The translations under genes and the position numbers were made by a program. The notes beneath the pieces were generated by a model. That model searched no databases. It worked only from the letters and a program-made list of their open reading frames with translations, and was not told the origin of the DNA. From Pseudomonadota bacterium (GTDB lineage: Bacteria; Pseudomonadota; Alphaproteobacteria; Azospirillales; Azospirillaceae), in contig JAFAFA010000052.1 of NCBI GenBank assembly GCA_023423695.1, positions 62,001 to 126,000 on the forward strand: DNA of 64,000 nt. Direction: 5' to 3'. Positions within the stretch are counted from its first letter, which is position 1, and the number at the start of each line of letters is the position of its first letter. Below are positions 34,765 through 43,329 of this stretch, piece by piece.

Positions 34765-34912
34765 GGCCGGTGGCCATCAAGACAACTGCCGTATAAAGGA
34801 AAGCACGATACCTTGACAACGATTTGGAACACCCGCACCTATTCGTCATAGCGATTTGTGATTTCATCACGTTGATGAAATTTTACTGCAAACGAACCGC
34901 CGCATACCCTTC

Positions 34913-35935
34913 ATGGTTCTGCAACAGAAGGCGCCCCGCGCGCCGGTCAGGGAGAGCGAATCGGTGCGCGACACGGTGCTGATGGACGAAAGCCAGACGG
35001 TTGGCGCGGGCGGCGGAGACGATACGGCGCCCGAAGTGCGGCGGCTGCTGGTGATCCACAACCCGACGGCCGGCGGACGGCGGGCGCGGCTGCTGCGGGC
35101 GGTGGTGTCCCGGCTGGAGGCGCGCGGGGTGAACGTCACCGTCAAGCCGACGGGCAAGCGCGGCGATGCCGAGGCCTTTGCCCGCGATGCCGATCCGGGC
35201 AGCGTCGATGCGGTGGTGGCGGCCGGCGGCGACGGCACCATCAACGAGGTCATCAACGGGCTGGCGATCCACGCCGCGGGCGGGCACCCTTTGGCGCTCG
35301 GCATCGTGCCGATGGGCACCGCCAACGTGCTGGCTGCCGAACTGGGTCTGTCCATGGATGTGGAGCGCATCGCGACGGCGATTGCCAGCGCGCGGCGGAC
35401 GTTGATCTGGCCGGCACTGGCGAACGGACGGGTGTTCTCGCTGATGGCCGGGGTCGGGCTGGACGCGCGGGTGGTGGAGCGGGTCGATCCACGGGTGAAG
35501 CGGCTGATCGGCAAGGGCGCCTATGTGGCGGAAACGCTGGTGCAGTTGGCGACCCGGCCGGACCACCGCTATCGGGTGACACTGGACGATGACCGACCGC
35601 AGGAGGTGGCGTCGGTCATCGTCGCCAAGGGACATTTCTACGGTGGCCGCTTCATCTGCGCGCCCGATGCGCGACTGACGCAGCCGGAGCTGCATGTCTG
35701 CCTGTTCCCGCGCGGCGGGCGGCTGAACGCGCTGCGCTATGTCTGGGGCGTCACCGCCGGGCGGCTGGCGCGTTTCCCGGAGTATCGCGTGGTGACGGCG
35801 AAGCGCGTGCGGATCGAGGGGCCGGCGGGGGATGGTCTGTTCGCCGACGCGGTGCAGGGCGACGGCGACGTGCTGGCACGGCTGCCGGTGGAGATCACGC
35901 TGGCGGGATGGCGGTTGCCGGTGTTGGTGGGATGA
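34913..35935 (+). CDS. Diacylglycerol/lipid kinase family protein
   Basis: The 340-residue protein has the DAGK catalytic domain: LLVIHNPTAGGRR (about 43-55), AAGGDGTINEVINGL (about 103-117) and IVPMGTANVLAAELGL. The C-terminal half is the usual beta-rich domain with ARVVERVDPRVKR and GHFYGGRFICAPDA. It would phosphorylate diacylglycerol or a related lipid. It is divergent from the LpxH-like/glycosyltransferase pair, a lipid-remodelling context. An alternative start is at 34982. Palindromic element copy 2 follows the stop. Confidence 0.88.
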   Translation: MVLQQKAPRAPVRESESVRDTVLMDESQTVGAGGGDDTAPEVRRLLVIHNPTAGGRRARLLRAVVSRLEARGVNVTVKPTGKRGDAEAFARDADPGSVDAVVAAGGDGTINEVINGLAIHAAGGHPLALGIVPMGTANVLAAELGLSMDVERIATAIASARRTLIWPALANGRVFSLMAGVGLDARVVERVDPRVKRLIGKGAYVAETLVQLATRPDHRYRVTLDDDRPQEVASVIVAKGHFYGGRFICAPDARLTQPELHVCLFPRGGRLNALRYVWGVTAGRLARFPEYRVVTAKRVRIEGPAGDGLFADAVQGDGDVLARLPVEITLAGWRLPVLVG

Positions 35936-35950
35936 CGCGGTGGCCTTGCT

Positions 35951-36059
35951 GGCCCCCTCCCCATCCCTCCCCCTCTTCGAGGGAGAGGGGGCAGGAGCCT
36001 TGCGGAACTGCGGCGGAGTTCCCTCTCCCGCGTCAGCGGGGGAGGGTTAGGGAGGGGGC
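35951..36059. repeat. Dispersed palindromic element, copy 2
   Basis: It has the same architecture as copy 1: outer ends GGCCCCCTCCCC and GGAGGGGGC facing each other, with inner hairpins CCCTC-TTCG-AGGG and CTCCCGC-GTCA-GCGGGGGAG. The right end overlaps the last codons of alkA and supplies its TAA stop. Confidence 0.85.
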
Positions 36060-36685
36060 AAGCCCTTGCCGACCCGCGCCGCCCTCGCCTGCTCCTGCAA
36101 CGCCACGTAATGGTGCCAGACCAGCCGCGCCGCCAGCGAGCGGTAGGGCCGCCAGGGCTCCGCCACCTCGATCAGCTGTTTCGCCGTCGGCTTATCCGCC
36201 CAGCCCTTCAGACGCTGGACGCCCAGTTGGATCGCCAGATCGCCGATGGGCCAGATGTCCGGCCGGTCAAGCGTGGTCATCAGATAGACTTCGGCGCTCC
36301 AGCGGCCGATGCCCTTCAGCGCGACGAGCTGGGCGATCGCCTCCTCGTCCGGCAAATCATGGATGATGTCGAAATCGAGCCGGCCGCTCGCCACCGCCTC
36401 GGCAAGGCCGCGGGCGTAGCCGATCTTCTGGCGGGAAAAACCGCAGGCGCGCAGGGTTTCATCGTCCAGCGCCAGGATGGAGCCGGGAGTGACCTCGCCG
36501 CCCAGCCGGTCCTGCAGCTTGGCCCAGAGCGCCAGCGCAACCTTGGTGGAGAGCTGCTGCTCCATCACCATGCGCAGCAGGCCGACGAAGCCGGTCGGCC
36601 GGGTGAAGTCGCGGATCACCGGGCCGCCGACGCGCAAACATTCCGCGAAAATGGGGTCGAGCGCGGCCAGATGCTCAGCGTTCAT
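36047..36685 (-). CDS. alkA: DNA-3-methyladenine glycosylase II family protein
   Basis: The 212-residue HhH-GPD base-excision enzyme removes alkylated purines. The helix-hairpin-helix is LVALKGIGRWSAEVYLM (about 120-136), and the catalytic aspartate is Asp149 in WPIGDLAIQ. MEQQLSTKVA is the family N-terminal block. Its last residues (GLPPP) and stop are encoded inside palindromic element copy 2, so the ancestral C-terminus may have been different. It sits downstream of purS with a 45-bp gap. Confidence 0.9.
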   Translation of the reverse strand: MNAEHLAALDPIFAECLRVGGPVIRDFTRPTGFVGLLRMVMEQQLSTKVALALWAKLQDRLGGEVTPGSILALDDETLRACGFSRQKIGYARGLAEAVASGRLDFDIIHDLPDEEAIAQLVALKGIGRWSAEVYLMTTLDRPDIWPIGDLAIQLGVQRLKGWADKPTAKQLIEVAEPWRPYRSLAARLVWHHYVALQEQARAARVGKGLPPP

Positions 36686-36730
36686 GCTCGACGCTCATCG
36701 GCCGCGCTCCACTTCCCTAAAACCTGTGGC

Positions 36731-36973
36731 TCAGGCCACCAGTTCGATGGCGTAGTCCTCGATCACGGTGTTGGCGAGCAGCTTGCTGCACATCGCCTCG
36801 ACCTCTTTGCGGGCGGTCGCCTCGTCGGTGCTCTTGAGCTGCAGCTCGATCACCTTGCCGGCGCGGACGTCCTCGACGCCGTCGAAGCCCAGCGTGTGCA
36901 GCGCGTGCGCAATGGCCTTGCCCTGGGGGTCGAGAACGCCGCGCTTGAGGGTGACGTGAACCTTGGCCTTCAT
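36731..36973 (-). CDS. purS: Phosphoribosylformylglycinamidine synthase subunit PurS
   Basis: The 80-residue protein (MKAKVHVTLKRGVLDPQGKA, then HALHTLGFDGVEDVRAGKVIEL) is the small subunit that bridges PurL and PurQ in FGAM synthase. It follows purC by 53 bp. purQ and purL, often next, are not found downstream. Confidence 0.95.
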   Translation of the reverse strand: MKAKVHVTLKRGVLDPQGKAIAHALHTLGFDGVEDVRAGKVIELQLKSTDEATARKEVEAMCSKLLANTVIEDYAIELVA

Positions 36974-37026
36974 CGGATGTCCGCTCGCTTTACGGTGTTG
37001 GTGGAGGGGTGGTTACTGGATGGCGG

Positions 37027-37791
37027 TCACTGGATCGTCTTGGGGCCCTTGACGTCGCTCGGTCCGCCTTCCGGCAGGATGCCGAGGCGCCGCGCGACCT
37101 CCTGATAGGCTTCCTCGACGCGGCCCAGATCCTGGCGGAACCGGTCCTTGTCCAGCTTCTCGTTGGTCTTGACGTCCCACAGCCGGCAATTGTCGGGGCT
37201 GATCTCGTCCGCCAGGACGATCCGCATCTCCTCGTTCTCCCACAGCCGGCCGAACTCCAGCTTGAAGTCCACCAGCTTGAGCCCGATGCCGAGGAAGAGT
37301 CCGGACAGGTAGTCGTTCACGCGCAGGGACAGCGCGACCATGTCGTCGAGATCCTGCGGGCCGGCCCAGCCGAAGGCGGTGATGTGCTCTTCCGAGACCA
37401 TCGGGTCGCCCAGTTCGTCCGACTTGTAATAATACTCGATGATCGAGCGCGGCAGCGGCGTGCCTTCGGGAATGCCGAAGCGGCGCGACAGGCTGCCGGC
37501 AGCGACGTTGCGCACGACGACCTCGATCGGGATGATCTCCACCTCGCGCACCAGCTGCTCGCGCATGTTCAGGCGGCGCATGAAGTGCGTGGGCACGCCG
37601 ATCTCGGACAGCCGGCTCATCAGATACTCGGAGATGCGGTTGTTCAGCACCCCCTTGCCGGTGATGACGCCCTTCTTCTGGTTGTTGAAGGCGGTCGCGT
37701 CGTCCTTGAAGTACTGCACCAGGGTGCCCGGCTCCGGCCCTTCGAAGAGTACCTTGGCCTTGCCTTCGTAGATGCGCCGGCGTCGTGTCAT
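37027..37791 (-). CDS. purC: SAICAR synthase
   Basis: PurC joins CAIR and aspartate using ATP. The 254-residue protein starts MTRRRRIYEGKAKVLFEG and has FNNQKKGVITGKG, VRNVAAGSLSRRFG and LVDFKLEFGR, as in bacterial PurC. The ATG at 37791 is preferred to the in-frame TTG at 37806. It is the first gene of purC-purS. Confidence 0.96.
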   Translation of the reverse strand: MTRRRRIYEGKAKVLFEGPEPGTLVQYFKDDATAFNNQKKGVITGKGVLNNRISEYLMSRLSEIGVPTHFMRRLNMREQLVREVEIIPIEVVVRNVAAGSLSRRFGIPEGTPLPRSIIEYYYKSDELGDPMVSEEHITAFGWAGPQDLDDMVALSLRVNDYLSGLFLGIGLKLVDFKLEFGRLWENEEMRIVLADEISPDNCRLWDVKTNEKLDKDRFRQDLGRVEEAYQEVARRLGILPEGGPSDVKGPKTIQ

Positions 37792-37928
37792 CGCGTCTTC
37801 GTCCAAATACGTAAGGACCGGTCAAGCGAGCTTGCCGGCCCAGGAATGTGCCTGAGTGATATAGCAAGCCGGGTGCACGAACACAACGACGGGGGCTTGG
37901 GGGCAGGATTGTGCGGCTGCCGACTTCC

Positions 37929-38702
37929 TCACAGTTCCACCGGCGCATAGCCCACCGCATGCGGGCGGCCGGGCGCGAAGTGCCAGATGGGGTTCAGGTC
38001 CGGCCGCTCCACCCTCGGCACCGCCAGCAGCGAGCTGGACGAGGTGCCGAAGCCGCTGGGCAGCAGGAAGTCCATGGCGCCGCGCTCGTCCGGCGTGCCT
38101 TCCCAGATGCGGCTGCCCATCAGATCCGCCCAGCCGCCCCAGGCGAAGGACTCCGCGTCGGGCGCGTCCATGGCCGGCGGCGTCGCGTGCTCGAACAGCG
38201 GACGGTAGAAGGCGGTGCGCGGGTCCTGCGGGTCGTCCAGTTCGAAGGCGGTCAGCATGTGGACGCCGGCGGGGATCGACGACACCTCCGGCCGGTGGCG
38301 CGGGTTGGCGCCGCGGTGGACCACCAGAAAGGCGTCGCGGTTGTCGGCGATCACCAGATTGAACGGGCGGTAGGCGCGGATGTCGAGATGGGCGAAGCTG
38401 CGCGCCGCGTCGGCCGCATCCGCATGGTCGAGCGCGTCGAGCACCAGTTCGCCGCGCGACCGCTTGCCGGCCTCCGGCCCCAGCGTGCCGAAGCGGTTCA
38501 GAATGACGGCCACCACGCCTTCGTCGTTCAGCCCCATCCAGGAGCCGCCGGCCAGCTCGTCCAGCCCGGCGACCACGTTGGGCCGGTCGGGCCAATGGCG
38601 GGCCGGAGGCAGCCAGGGCCGCCCCGCCATCTCGTCACGGTTCCCGGCGACGACCAGCGGCCAGGTTGCGTCGGGTCGCCGCAGGAGAATCACGCTGCAC
38701 AT
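37929..38702 (-). CDS. NRDE (TANGO2-like) family protein
   Basis: The 257-residue protein starts MCSVILLRRPDATWPLVVAGNRDEM, with the conserved Cys2 and NRDE motif. GLDELAGGSWMGLNDEGVVAVILNR follows across residues 46-70. The Cys2 position suggests an N-terminal nucleophile-type fold, but no reaction is established for bacterial members; heme-related roles are proposed for TANGO2 homologues. Confidence 0.88.
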   Translation of the reverse strand: MCSVILLRRPDATWPLVVAGNRDEMAGRPWLPPARHWPDRPNVVAGLDELAGGSWMGLNDEGVVAVILNRFGTLGPEAGKRSRGELVLDALDHADAADAARSFAHLDIRAYRPFNLVIADNRDAFLVVHRGANPRHRPEVSSIPAGVHMLTAFELDDPQDPRTAFYRPLFEHATPPAMDAPDAESFAWGGWADLMGSRIWEGTPDERGAMDFLLPSGFGTSSSSLLAVPRVERPDLNPIWHFAPGRPHAVGYAPVEL

Positions 38703-38878
38703 GCTTTGCCCTGTCTGCTGTTGCGTCTTGTCGTGGGAGTCCGGAGCTATCCCGCCGCACAGGAGAAACTCCGCGGAATATCCGGGGCTGCGACGCGGCG
38801 GAACGGTGACGGCGACCGTTTCCCGGCTATATAATCCTCGTAAATGGGAGTGAAACCAATAAAGGAGGGCAGGTCATC

Positions 38879-39199
38879 ATGACGACCTTCGACGACCGCG
38901 AAAAGGCCTTCGAGACCAAGTTCCAACACGACGAGGACCTGCTCTTCCGGATCCGCGCGCGGCGCGACCGGCTTGCCGGCGAATGGGCCGCCGACCTGAT
39001 GGGGCTGACCGGGGCGGAGGCGGAAGCCTACGCCCGCGAGATCGTGGACACCGACATCGCCATGCCCGGACCGCACGACATCCGGGACAGGCTGCGCGCC
39101 GACCTGCACGCCCACGGAGTCGACATTTCCGACCACCGGGTGGAAAAGCAGATGGCGCATTTCCTGGACATCGCGCGCCAGCATGTGACGCGAACCTGA
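38879..39199 (+). CDS. F1F0-ATPase inhibitory zeta subunit (DUF1476)
   Basis: The 106-residue protein starts MTTFDDREKAFETKFQHDED, the inhibitory N-terminus of alphaproteobacterial zeta subunits, followed by the four-helix DUF1476 body. Zeta blocks the reverse (ATP-hydrolysing) rotation of F1-ATPase. A strong AAAGGAGGGC binding site precedes the start. This family is essentially restricted to alphaproteobacteria and supports the taxonomic call. Confidence 0.93.
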   Translation: MTTFDDREKAFETKFQHDEDLLFRIRARRDRLAGEWAADLMGLTGAEAEAYAREIVDTDIAMPGPHDIRDRLRADLHAHGVDISDHRVEKQMAHFLDIARQHVTRT

Positions 39200-39257
39200 T
39201 CGGGGACCGTCACGTCCTGCGGACCCGCCGCCCGGACCAAGAGCGGCGGCGGGCCGC

Positions 39258-40124
39258 CTATTCCGCTGCGCGGCGCAGGATGCGCTGGCCGGCATAGTCG
39301 GCGATTCGGCCGATCAGCAGGTCGATGTCGGCCTTCAGACGGGCGAAGCCGTCGTGGCGCGCCAGCGTCTCCTCGTTCATGTAGAGGCGCCGGTTGATCT
39401 CCAGCTGGATCGAATGGCGGCCGCGGGCCGGATCGCCGTAACGCGCCAGCAGTTCCACGCCCTTGTAGGGGTCGTTGATCGCCACGCGATAGCCGAAGCC
39501 GCGCAGGGTCTGCGCCACCAGATGGACGAATCCCGCCTCGCTGGTGGTGCCGTCGCGGTCGCCGATCACGAAATCGGCCGCCAGCGGGTCGCGCCCGTCG
39601 GGACGCAGCGACGACGGCATCGAATGGCAGTTGACGTGCCAGACCGCGCCGAACCGCTCCGCCAGACCATCCAGAGCCAGCCGCATCTGGGCGTGATAGG
39701 GCCGGTAATAGCGGTCGATGCGGTCGGCCACCACCGCGGCCGGCAGCTTCCCGTCATAGAGCGGCACGCCCGGCCGCAGCATGCTGCGGATCAGCCCCAT
39801 GCCCAGCGTGCTGCGCGGGGTCGGGCGGAGCGGCGCCGGCCAGTCGCCGTCGATCAGCGCCGGGTCGATGTCGTCCACCGCGCGGTTCACATCGATGCAG
39901 GTGCGGGGGAACAAGGCGCACAGCAAGGTGGCGCCATGGTCGGGGGCCGCCGCGAACAGCTCCTCCACATGGGTGTCCTCGCCCTGGCGCAGCAGGGGAT
40001 GCGGGCAGACCACGCGGAAATCGGTGGGGTAGACGCTGCCGCTGTGCGGCGAGTCGAACAGAATCGGCAGGCGATGGCCCACCGGGTCGTTGCGGACAAG
40101 AACGTCATTGATCACGAAGCTCAT
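39258..40124 (-). CDS. N-formylglutamate amidohydrolase family protein
   Basis: The 288-residue protein has FDSPHSGSVYP (about 23-33), EDTHVEELF, DVNRAVDDIDP, HVNCHSMPS and EINRRLYM. These are the zinc/catalytic blocks of N-formylglutamate deformylase (HutG-type). The reaction would release formate and glutamate late in histidine breakdown, but no hut genes are nearby, so the substrate may be another N-acyl amino acid. The ATG at 40124 is selected from a longer open frame because it fits the family start. Confidence 0.87.
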   Translation of the reverse strand: MSFVINDVLVRNDPVGHRLPILFDSPHSGSVYPTDFRVVCPHPLLRQGEDTHVEELFAAAPDHGATLLCALFPRTCIDVNRAVDDIDPALIDGDWPAPLRPTPRSTLGMGLIRSMLRPGVPLYDGKLPAAVVADRIDRYYRPYHAQMRLALDGLAERFGAVWHVNCHSMPSSLRPDGRDPLAADFVIGDRDGTTSEAGFVHLVAQTLRGFGYRVAINDPYKGVELLARYGDPARGRHSIQLEINRRLYMNEETLARHDGFARLKADIDLLIGRIADYAGQRILRRAAE

Positions 40125-40185
40125 AGACCCGCCCCGACCAGACGCCAGCACAGAGATAACCGCAAGCTCGACCGCCGCCTTCATT

Positions 40186-40224
40186 GATCCGGAGGATCCG
40201 ATGAAACGGATCCGGCGGATCCTA
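40186..40224. repeat. GGATCC-based palindrome cluster in a divergent promoter region
   Basis: Overlapping inverted repeats built on GGATCCG/CGGATCC occur here, including GGATCCG-ATGAAA-CGGATCC at 40194-40213. They sit between two divergently transcribed amidohydrolase-like genes. It could be an operator or a hairpin; there is no T run. Confidence 0.6.
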
Positions 40225-40402
40225 ATAACCCAAGCGTCAAGCCGCAGTCGACGGCAATCTGTCACGATCCTGCCATGCCGCCGCAACATCGCGCCACCCG
40301 CATCAGCCGAAAAAACCACGCCGCCGCCCTGCCCCGGACTGGCGCGGAGTCGCATGGTTCGCCATACTGACCGGAGCGCCCCACCGCTGGCGAGCCTGCC
40401 GC

Positions 40403-41371
40403 TTGACCGACCCCCTCTTCGCTCCCGTCGAACTCTCGCCGCCGGACATCGCGCCCTACCGGCGCGGCAACACCGGCATCGACCACGTCACCAGCCTGTC
40501 GGCGGAGGAGCCCGGGCCGCATGTGGTGCTGAACGCGCTCGTCCACGGCAATGAGCTGGGCGGCGCCATCGCGCTGGATGCGCTGCTGCGGATGGGTCTT
40601 CGGCCTCGGCGCGGACGGCTGAGCTTCGTCTTCGCCAACACCGCGGCCTACGCCACCTTCGACCGCCAGAACCCCTATGCCTCGCGCTATCTGGACGAGG
40701 ATTTCAACCGGCTGTGGTCGCCCGAGCATCTCGACGGCCGGCGCGACAGCGTGGAGCTGCGGCGCGCCCGCGCGCTTCGCCCGGTCTACGAGTCGGCGGA
40801 CCTGCTGCTCGACCTTCATTCCATGACCGCGGACACGGCGCCGCTGACCCTGTGCGGCCGGACCACGCGCGGGCGCGACCTGGCGCTCGGCCTCGGCTAT
40901 CCGGCCTGGGTGGTGGCGGACGGCGGGCATGCCGGGGGGAAGCGGCTGATCGATTATGGCAGCTTCGCCGAGCCGGAGGGATCGCGCACCGCCATCCTGG
41001 TCGAATGCGGCCAGCATTGGCGGGCCGAGACGGCGACGGTCGCGCTGGAAAGCTGCCTGCGCCTGCTGCTCGGCCTGGAGATGATCATATCGGAGCAGAT
41101 TGGCCCGCCAGGGAACGGCCCTCGCCTGCGCCCGCGCACCGATCCGCAGCGGGTGGTCGAGGTCACCGACGCCGTCACCGCCTCCAGCGAGCGCTTCCGC
41201 TTCACCGCTCCCTTCGTCGGCATGGAGGTGATCGGCCGCGCCGGCACCGTCATCGGCTGGGACGACGGCCGCGCCATCCTGACCCCCTACGACGACTGCG
41301 TCCTGATCATGCCCGCCCGCCGGGTGAAGTCCGGCCAGACGGCGGTGCGTCTGGGCCGGATCGTGGGATGA
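40403..41371 (+). CDS. Succinylglutamate desuccinylase/aspartoacylase family protein
   Basis: The 322-residue zinc carboxypeptidase-like enzyme has the metal motif NALVHGNELGG (H-x2-E near 49-52), DEDFNRLWSPE and DLLLDLHSMTADT with the later His ligand. VECGQHW follows toward the C-terminal domain. AstE-type enzymes hydrolyse N-acyl amino acids; the substrate is open. The only start in reach is TTG at 40403. It is divergent from the N-formylglutamate amidohydrolase gene, so both may act on N-acylated amino acids. Confidence 0.85.
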   Translation: MTDPLFAPVELSPPDIAPYRRGNTGIDHVTSLSAEEPGPHVVLNALVHGNELGGAIALDALLRMGLRPRRGRLSFVFANTAAYATFDRQNPYASRYLDEDFNRLWSPEHLDGRRDSVELRRARALRPVYESADLLLDLHSMTADTAPLTLCGRTTRGRDLALGLGYPAWVVADGGHAGGKRLIDYGSFAEPEGSRTAILVECGQHWRAETATVALESCLRLLLGLEMIISEQIGPPGNGPRLRPRTDPQRVVEVTDAVTASSERFRFTAPFVGMEVIGRAGTVIGWDDGRAILTPYDDCVLIMPARRVKSGQTAVRLGRIVG

Positions 41372-41383
41372 GGCCAAACGGCC

Positions 41384-41908
41384 TCACTTCGCCGGCGGCT
41401 TGCCCTTCGTCCAGGTGGCGTTGGCGCTGAACAGCGGCACCGTCGAGATCGACATCTTGGCGGATGCCTCCTTCACCTGCCGGCTGTACACCACATAAAC
41501 CAGCGTGTCGTTCGGCCGGTCGTAGATGCGACGGATGGCGATCGACTTGAAAATCAGGCTTTTCCGTTCGGAGAAGACCTCCTCCCCCTTCTGCGACAAC
41601 TCGATGTCGCCGACGGTGACCGGCCCGGTCTGGCGGCAGGAGATGGAGGCGTTGGACGGGTCCTCGAACCAGTTGCCCTTGCTCAGCCGGTCGATCAGGC
41701 TGCGGTCGAAATCGACCAGATGGCAGGTGACGCCCTTCACGCCGGGGTCCTCGATCGCCTGCACCTGCAGCCCGTTGCCGGTCCAGTCGTTGGAGAAGCG
41801 GCCGACCACCTCGTCCGCCGTAGCGGAACGGAGCGTGAGCCCGGCGGTCAGCAGGCCCAGAACCAAAAGGCCGGCGGAAACGTTCATCAGGGGAAACGGG
41901 CTGCGCAT
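41384..41908 (-). CDS. creA: CreA family protein
   Basis: The 174-residue secreted protein has a signal peptide (hydrophobic SAGLLVLGLLTAGLTL, cleavage near TADE). The mature part has EVVGRFSNDWTGNG, DPGVKGVTCHLVDF, DPSNASISCRQTGPV and YVVYSRQVKEAS, as in CreA. Two cysteines could form a disulfide in the periplasm. Function is not established. Confidence 0.92.
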   Translation of the reverse strand: MRSPFPLMNVSAGLLVLGLLTAGLTLRSATADEVVGRFSNDWTGNGLQVQAIEDPGVKGVTCHLVDFDRSLIDRLSKGNWFEDPSNASISCRQTGPVTVGDIELSQKGEEVFSERKSLIFKSIAIRRIYDRPNDTLVYVVYSRQVKEASAKMSISTVPLFSANATWTKGKPPAK

Positions 41909-42031
41909 CGCGACTGGGTCTCCGGCAAGGACGGGGGGACCGCAGGACGCGCGGCCCGGAAAAACACTCCCCTAGATCGGAGGGTCCGGCGCCACCGTCA
42001 AGCGCCGTCCTTCGGAGATCCGGCCACCGCG

Positions 42032-43192
42032 ATGACAGACCGCAGCCCGCTCGCCTCGGCTTCCCCCGCATTTCCCCCCGCGCCCGAGGCCCCGCTTCCC
42101 GGCACGCCGGAGCCGGTGACCGAGCCCTTGCCCCCGCCCGGCAACCGCCGCGACCCACTGACCATCGCCGCCGTCGGCCTGTTCGTGATCGCCGTGCTGT
42201 TCGCCCTGTATTTCGGACGCGAAGTCCTGCTGCCGATCATGCTGGCGCTGATCCTCAGCTTCCTGCTGCGGCCGCTGGTCCGCGCGCTCTACCGGATCGG
42301 CATTCCGGAAGGAATCGGCGCCGCCATCATGGTGATCACGCTGTTCGGCAGCGTGCTGCTGGCGGTCTACACCCTGTCGGCTCCCGCGGCGGAATGGGTG
42401 AACCGCATGCCGCGCGTCCTGCACGAGCTGGAGTTCAAGCTGGGCGACATCCGCGCCGGCATCGAACGGGCCCGCGAGGCCTCGCGCCAGATCGAGGAGA
42501 TCGCCAAGGAGTCCGGCAACGACGGCGGTCCGGTCCGCGAGGTGGTGCTGCGCGGTCCGTCGCTGATGGAACAGGCGATCAGCCACGTCGAAGCGGTGAT
42601 CGTCAATGTCGTGATCCTGCAGGTGCTGCTCTATTTCTTCCTGGCGAGAGGCCGCCATTCGCTGGAAGCGCTGATCGGCACCATGCGCAATGTCGACGAC
42701 CGCGTGCATTACGCCATGGTCGCGGCGACGCTGCAGCAGAACATCGCCGCCTATCTGCTGACCATCACCGTGATCAACGTGGTGCTGGGCATCGCCACCG
42801 GTCTGGTCATGTGGCTGTGGGGGCTGCCCAACCCGGCCCTGTGGGGGGTGCTGGTGGCGGTGGCCAACTACATCCCCTTCATCGGCCCGGCGGTGATGAC
42901 CGGCGTCCTGTTCCTAGTGTCGGTCCTGACCTTCGACGGTCTCGGCACCATCCTCCTGCCGCCCTTGTCCTTCGTGGCGTTGACCACCATCGAGGGCAAC
43001 TTCCTGACGCCGATGATCGTCGGCCGGCGGCTGTCGCTGAACCCCATCGCGGTGTTCGTGTCGATCCTGTTCTGGGGCTGGCTGTGGGGCATACCCGGCG
43101 CGCTGCTGGCCGTGCCGATCCTGGCGATCCTCAAGATCCTGTTCGACGCGCACGAGCCGCTGAAGCCGGTGGGGGCGCTGCTGGGGGGGTGA
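42032..43192 (+). CDS. AI-2E family (PerM-like) transporter
   Basis: The 386-residue membrane protein has a Pro-rich N-terminus, then about eight helices. Family blocks include PIMLALILSFLLRPLV, NYIPFIGPAVMTG, EGNFLTPMIVGRRLSLNPIAVF split across residues 322-343, and FWGWLWGIPGALLAVP. Members export varied substrates or act in Na+/H+ exchange; AI-2 transport should not be assumed. Copy 3 of the palindromic element follows. Confidence 0.9.
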   Translation: MTDRSPLASASPAFPPAPEAPLPGTPEPVTEPLPPPGNRRDPLTIAAVGLFVIAVLFALYFGREVLLPIMLALILSFLLRPLVRALYRIGIPEGIGAAIMVITLFGSVLLAVYTLSAPAAEWVNRMPRVLHELEFKLGDIRAGIERAREASRQIEEIAKESGNDGGPVREVVLRGPSLMEQAISHVEAVIVNVVILQVLLYFFLARGRHSLEALIGTMRNVDDRVHYAMVAATLQQNIAAYLLTITVINVVLGIATGLVMWLWGLPNPALWGVLVAVANYIPFIGPAVMTGVLFLVSVLTFDGLGTILLPPLSFVALTTIEGNFLTPMIVGRRLSLNPIAVFVSILFWGWLWGIPGALLAVPILAILKILFDAHEPLKPVGALLGG

Positions 43193-43208
43193 GGGTGTCG
43201 GCTTCGAT

Positions 43209-43315
43209 TGCCCCCACCTATCCTCCCCCGCTGGGCGGGGGAGGGACTGCCGTCGCTCTGCCACATAAGCACTTGCCCCCTCCCCCGCCCAGCGGGGGAG
43301 GGTTGGGGTGGGGGT
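43209..43315. repeat. Dispersed palindromic element, copy 3
   Basis: Outer ends TTGCCCCCACC and GGGGTGGGGG face each other, and the inner hairpins are CCCCCGC-TGG-GCGGGGG and CCCCCGCC-CA-GCGGGGG. The layout is the same as copies 1 and 2 with diverged sequence. It lies between two convergent genes. Confidence 0.82.
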
Positions 43316-43329
43316 CTAACGCCGCCCCC

